Shown piece after piece: positions 4,555 through 6,438 of a stretch of DNA of 6,438 nt. The notes under the pieces are model-generated. The model saw nothing but the letters and a program-made list of their open reading frames with translations. It had not been told where the DNA came from and ran no database searches. How positions within the stretch are numbered: position 1 is the stretch's first letter; the number at the start of each line of letters is the position of its first letter. The position numbers were made by a program, and so were the translations under genes. Origin of the DNA: Phycisphaerales bacterium (GTDB lineage Bacteria > Planctomycetota > Phycisphaerae > Tepidisphaerales > Tepidisphaeraceae); assembly GCA_028288905.1 (NCBI GenBank), contig JAQGHJ010000628.1:1-6438 (forward strand), given 5' to 3'.

Positions 4555-6438
4555 GTGACCCGACTCGCCCCCGGCTCCCGTGCCGTCGCCACCGTCGCCG
4601 CCCTGGCGGCGGCCGCCCTAAGCGGGCTGGCCGCCTCGCCCGCGGCCGCCCAGCAGACGGTCTCGTTCCCGTACGTCATGCGGGACAACCTCGGGGACAC
4701 CTGGGACGTGCAACCGGACGGCCAGATCGGCGACGGCGGCAACGACCTGTACGACGGGGCGTCGAAGCTGACCGTCGGCGGGCAGCCGTTCGCCCCCCAG
4801 CGGACGGCCATGTTCGACGGCAAGGCGAACGAGGTGACGTTCGCCCCGCAGGCGTTCGGCCCGGTCCGGGTGGCCCGGCGGGTGGCCGTGAACGCGGCCG
4901 CCTCCTGGTGCCGGTACGTCGAGGTGGTCGAGAACCCGACCGCCCGCCCGGCCCGGGTCAGCCTGCGCTTGAACTTCGACATGGGCGGCGTGATCCAACA
5001 GTCCCAGCAGGTGACCGAGGACAAGAAAAAGACGGCGTTGGGCGTGGCCGTATGGGACGGCCGGCGGGCGTTCGCCATGATCGCCGGCGGGGTGGGGGGG
5101 AAGGTCGGGACGAGGTACGTCCCGCAGCCGAACTCCGACCAGTGCGACCTGTTCGTCGACGTCGAAGTCCCGCCGAAGTCGACGGCGGCCGTCGCGCACT
5201 TCCAGGCGATGCGGCCGACGCAGGCCGAGGCCGTCGAGTTCATGACCCGCGCAACCGACAAGGAGTTGCTCGGCGACCTGCCGCGGGACGTCCGCCGCGC
5301 AATCGTCAACTTCCGCCGGCCGGGCGGCGGGGCGGGCAACGACTTCGAGCTGCCTCGGGACGAGCTATTCGACACGGTCGAACTGCGGTCCGGCGAGCAG
5401 TACCGCGGCACGCTGGTGGACGCAGCCTTCGCCTTGGACACCGCCCGCGGCCCGGTCGCGCTGGCTGCCGACCGCGTGGCCGGCGCGGTGACGGTCGGCA
5501 CCCGCCGCCCGGCGTTCCTGTTCGCCACGGTCGACGGCGAGGTGGTGGGGGGGACGCTAGCGGCACCGCCACGGCCAGCCACCGGTCCCGGTGCCCCGGC
5601 CGGCGAGGCCGACGCGGCTCCGCCGGAGGCGGCCGCCGGCGGCGTTCGGATCCGACTGTCGGACGGGCAGGTGGTGTCGGTCCCGGGCGTTGCGATCGCC
5701 AAGATCGGATGCCGCCGCCGCCCCGGCGAGGCGGACGACGCCGGCGAGCGCGTCCCGTACCGTCCGACGCTCGCCCTCCGGGACGGCCAGCGGCTGTTCG
5801 TTGACCCGCCGGCAGACCCGGTCCCGGTGGTCACGGTCTACGGCGACCTCCGGGTGCCGCCGGAGTCGCTGGCGGCCCTCGTCTTTCAGCCGGAGGGCCA
5901 GCCGGTCCATCAGGTGATGTTGCGGGACGGGTCCCGGTTCGCGGGCGTCGTAGCGACCGACGCGCTCGCCCTGCGGCCCCGCGGCGCGACCTCCACCGGC
6001 GAGGTGGGTACACCCACCTCTGCCTTCCCGACCACGTCGCCCACCCCCTCGACCCGACCAACGGGCATCGCCGTCGCGTTCCCGTTGGCCGGGATCAGTC
6101 GGCTGCAGCTCGTGCCGCCGGCCGAGGAGTCGCCCACGGGACCCAGCCTGTCGCTGGCGAACGGCGACGTCATGATGGGGACGCTGGCCGGGGCGCTGGA
6201 ACTGGAGACCGCGTTCGACCTGATCCGCGCCGCCGGGCCGGACGTCCGGACCGTCCGCCCGGCCGACGAGCCCGAGCCCGGCCGCCCGCAATCGGCCGAG
6301 CTCACGCTGACACTCAAGGACGGGTCGACCGTGAGCGGCCGGCTGCGCGGCGGGATGATCGACTTCGCCCTCGCCGGCGGCGGCCAGCTTCGCGTGCCCG
6401 CCGGCCTCGTCGACCGATACGAAACCCCGCCGCCCCCG
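4555..6438 (+). CDS. Secreted paralog of the preceding protein, incomplete at the window edge
   Basis: Function unknown. From GTG 4555 the frame is open for 628 codons to the last base, with no stop, so the 3' end is missing. It starts M-T-R like its neighbour, has an Ala-rich signal peptide (about 8-32, likely cut after A-A-A before Q-Q), then V-S-F-P-Y-V-M-R-D matching V-S-L-P-Y-G-V-P-D of the first protein. Other matches are R-Y-V-E-V-V-E-N-P-T, the junction D-V-R-R-A-I-V-N-F (245-253), and six beta units (about 272-313, 320-386, 403-445, 452-520, 530-566, 581-622) aligning one to one with the neighbour's. Two units are enlarged by in-frame insertions: Pro/Ala-rich at about 336-362 and Ser/Thr/Pro-rich at about 478-502. 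A HEAT-like C-terminus may follow outside the window. The 62-base gap and the sequence likeness point to tandem duplication and co-transcription. Homo- or hetero-assembly with the first protein is an inference. Confidence 0.85.
   Translation, partial: MTRLAPGSRAVATVAALAAAALSGLAASPAAAQQTVSFPYVMRDNLGDTWDVQPDGQIGDGGNDLYDGASKLTVGGQPFAPQRTAMFDGKANEVTFAPQAFGPVRVARRVAVNAAASWCRYVEVVENPTARPARVSLRLNFDMGGVIQQSQQVTEDKKKTALGVAVWDGRRAFAMIAGGVGGKVGTRYVPQPNSDQCDLFVDVEVPPKSTAAVAHFQAMRPTQAEAVEFMTRATDKELLGDLPRDVRRAIVNFRRPGGGAGNDFELPRDELFDTVELRSGEQYRGTLVDAAFALDTARGPVALAADRVAGAVTVGTRRPAFLFATVDGEVVGGTLAAPPRPATGPGAPAGEADAAPPEAAAGGVRIRLSDGQVVSVPGVAIAKIGCRRRPGEADDAGERVPYRPTLALRDGQRLFVDPPADPVPVVTVYGDLRVPPESLAALVFQPEGQPVHQVMLRDGSRFAGVVATDALALRPRGATSTGEVGTPTSAFPTTSPTPSTRPTGIAVAFPLAGISRLQLVPPAEESPTGPSLSLANGDVMMGTLAGALELETAFDLIRAAGPDVRTVRPADEPEPGRPQSAELTLTLKDGSTVSGRLRGGMIDFALAGGGQLRVPAGLVDRYETPPPP
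5368..6420 (+). repeat. Six tandem beta-repeat units encoded in the second secreted protein
   Basis: The units match those of the upstream paralog in order. Cores are L-R-S-G-E-Q-Y-R-G-T-L, T-V-D-G-E-V-V-G-G-T-L, L-R-D-G-Q-R-L-F-V, L-R-D-G-S-R-F-A-G-V-V, L-A-N-G-D-V-M-M-G-T-L and L-K-D-G-S-T-V-S-G-R-L. Unit n of one protein resembles unit n of the other more than its own neighbours, for example H-Q-V-[MV]-L-x-D-G-S-R-F in unit 4 and T-A-F-D in unit 5. The six-unit array therefore predates the gene duplication. Confidence 0.65.
6001..6020. repeat. 9-2-9 perfect inverted repeat inside the unit-4 insertion
   Basis: GAGGTGGGT (6001-6009) and ACCCACCTC (6012-6020) are exact reverse complements separated by AC. 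As RNA this could fold into an 8-pair GC-rich stem with a TACA loop. It lies in the Ser/Thr/Pro-rich linker that the upstream paralog lacks and is translated as E-V-G-T-P-T-S. No T run follows, so it is not a standard terminator. It could be chance, a protein-binding site or the remnant of a small dispersed palindrome. Confidence 0.6.

Noticed and set aside
4395..5834. A 479-codon open frame on the minus strand
   Set aside because: It lies opposite the second secreted-protein gene, which has an RBS, signal peptide and paralog support. The antisense translation is Ser/Arg/Pro/Thr-rich with no motif, as expected of a shadow frame in GC-rich DNA.

Overview
The window is very GC-rich, tightly packed bacterial DNA. 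Its gene content suggests a planctomycete, most likely a Gemmata-like member of the Planctomycetota. The reasons are the GC-rich codon use, the Gly/Pro/Ala-rich insertions in otherwise conserved proteins, the form of the ScpA and KdsD proteins, and above all two secreted proteins of a kind I associate with that phylum: a beta-rich N-terminal domain, repeated 'DG..h.G.L' beta units and a short HEAT-like C-terminus. This assignment is an inference from the proteins, not from a marker gene.

Layout. The minus strand of the first ~1.07 kb carries scpA, the kleisin subunit of the SMC-ScpAB chromosome condensation complex, with a Gly-rich insertion and a long disordered tail. A divergent intergenic region of about 250 bases separates it from a plus-strand kdsD/kpsF-type arabinose-5-phosphate isomerase (SIS domain plus two CBS domains). 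All four catalytic residues known from the E. coli enzyme are present at a constant offset. A 143-base gap with a weak terminator-like hairpin follows. The rest of the window (2453 to the end) holds two adjacent plus-strand genes for secreted proteins that are clear paralogs of each other. The first is complete (679 aa). The second starts with GTG after a good Shine-Dalgarno sequence and runs off the window edge after 628 open codons. Only 62 bases separate them, so they are probably co-transcribed.

Function. scpA and kdsD are housekeeping genes: chromosome segregation, and the first committed precursor step of Kdo (lipopolysaccharide inner core) synthesis. No other Kdo or SMC-complex gene lies in the window. 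The two secreted paralogs have no function I can name. Each has a signal peptide, a beta-sandwich-like N-terminal domain, a conserved D-V-R-[KR]-x-I-V-N-F junction motif and six tandem beta units of about 40-45 residues. The first ends in a HEAT-like helical segment. This tandem paralog pair is the most interesting part of the window.
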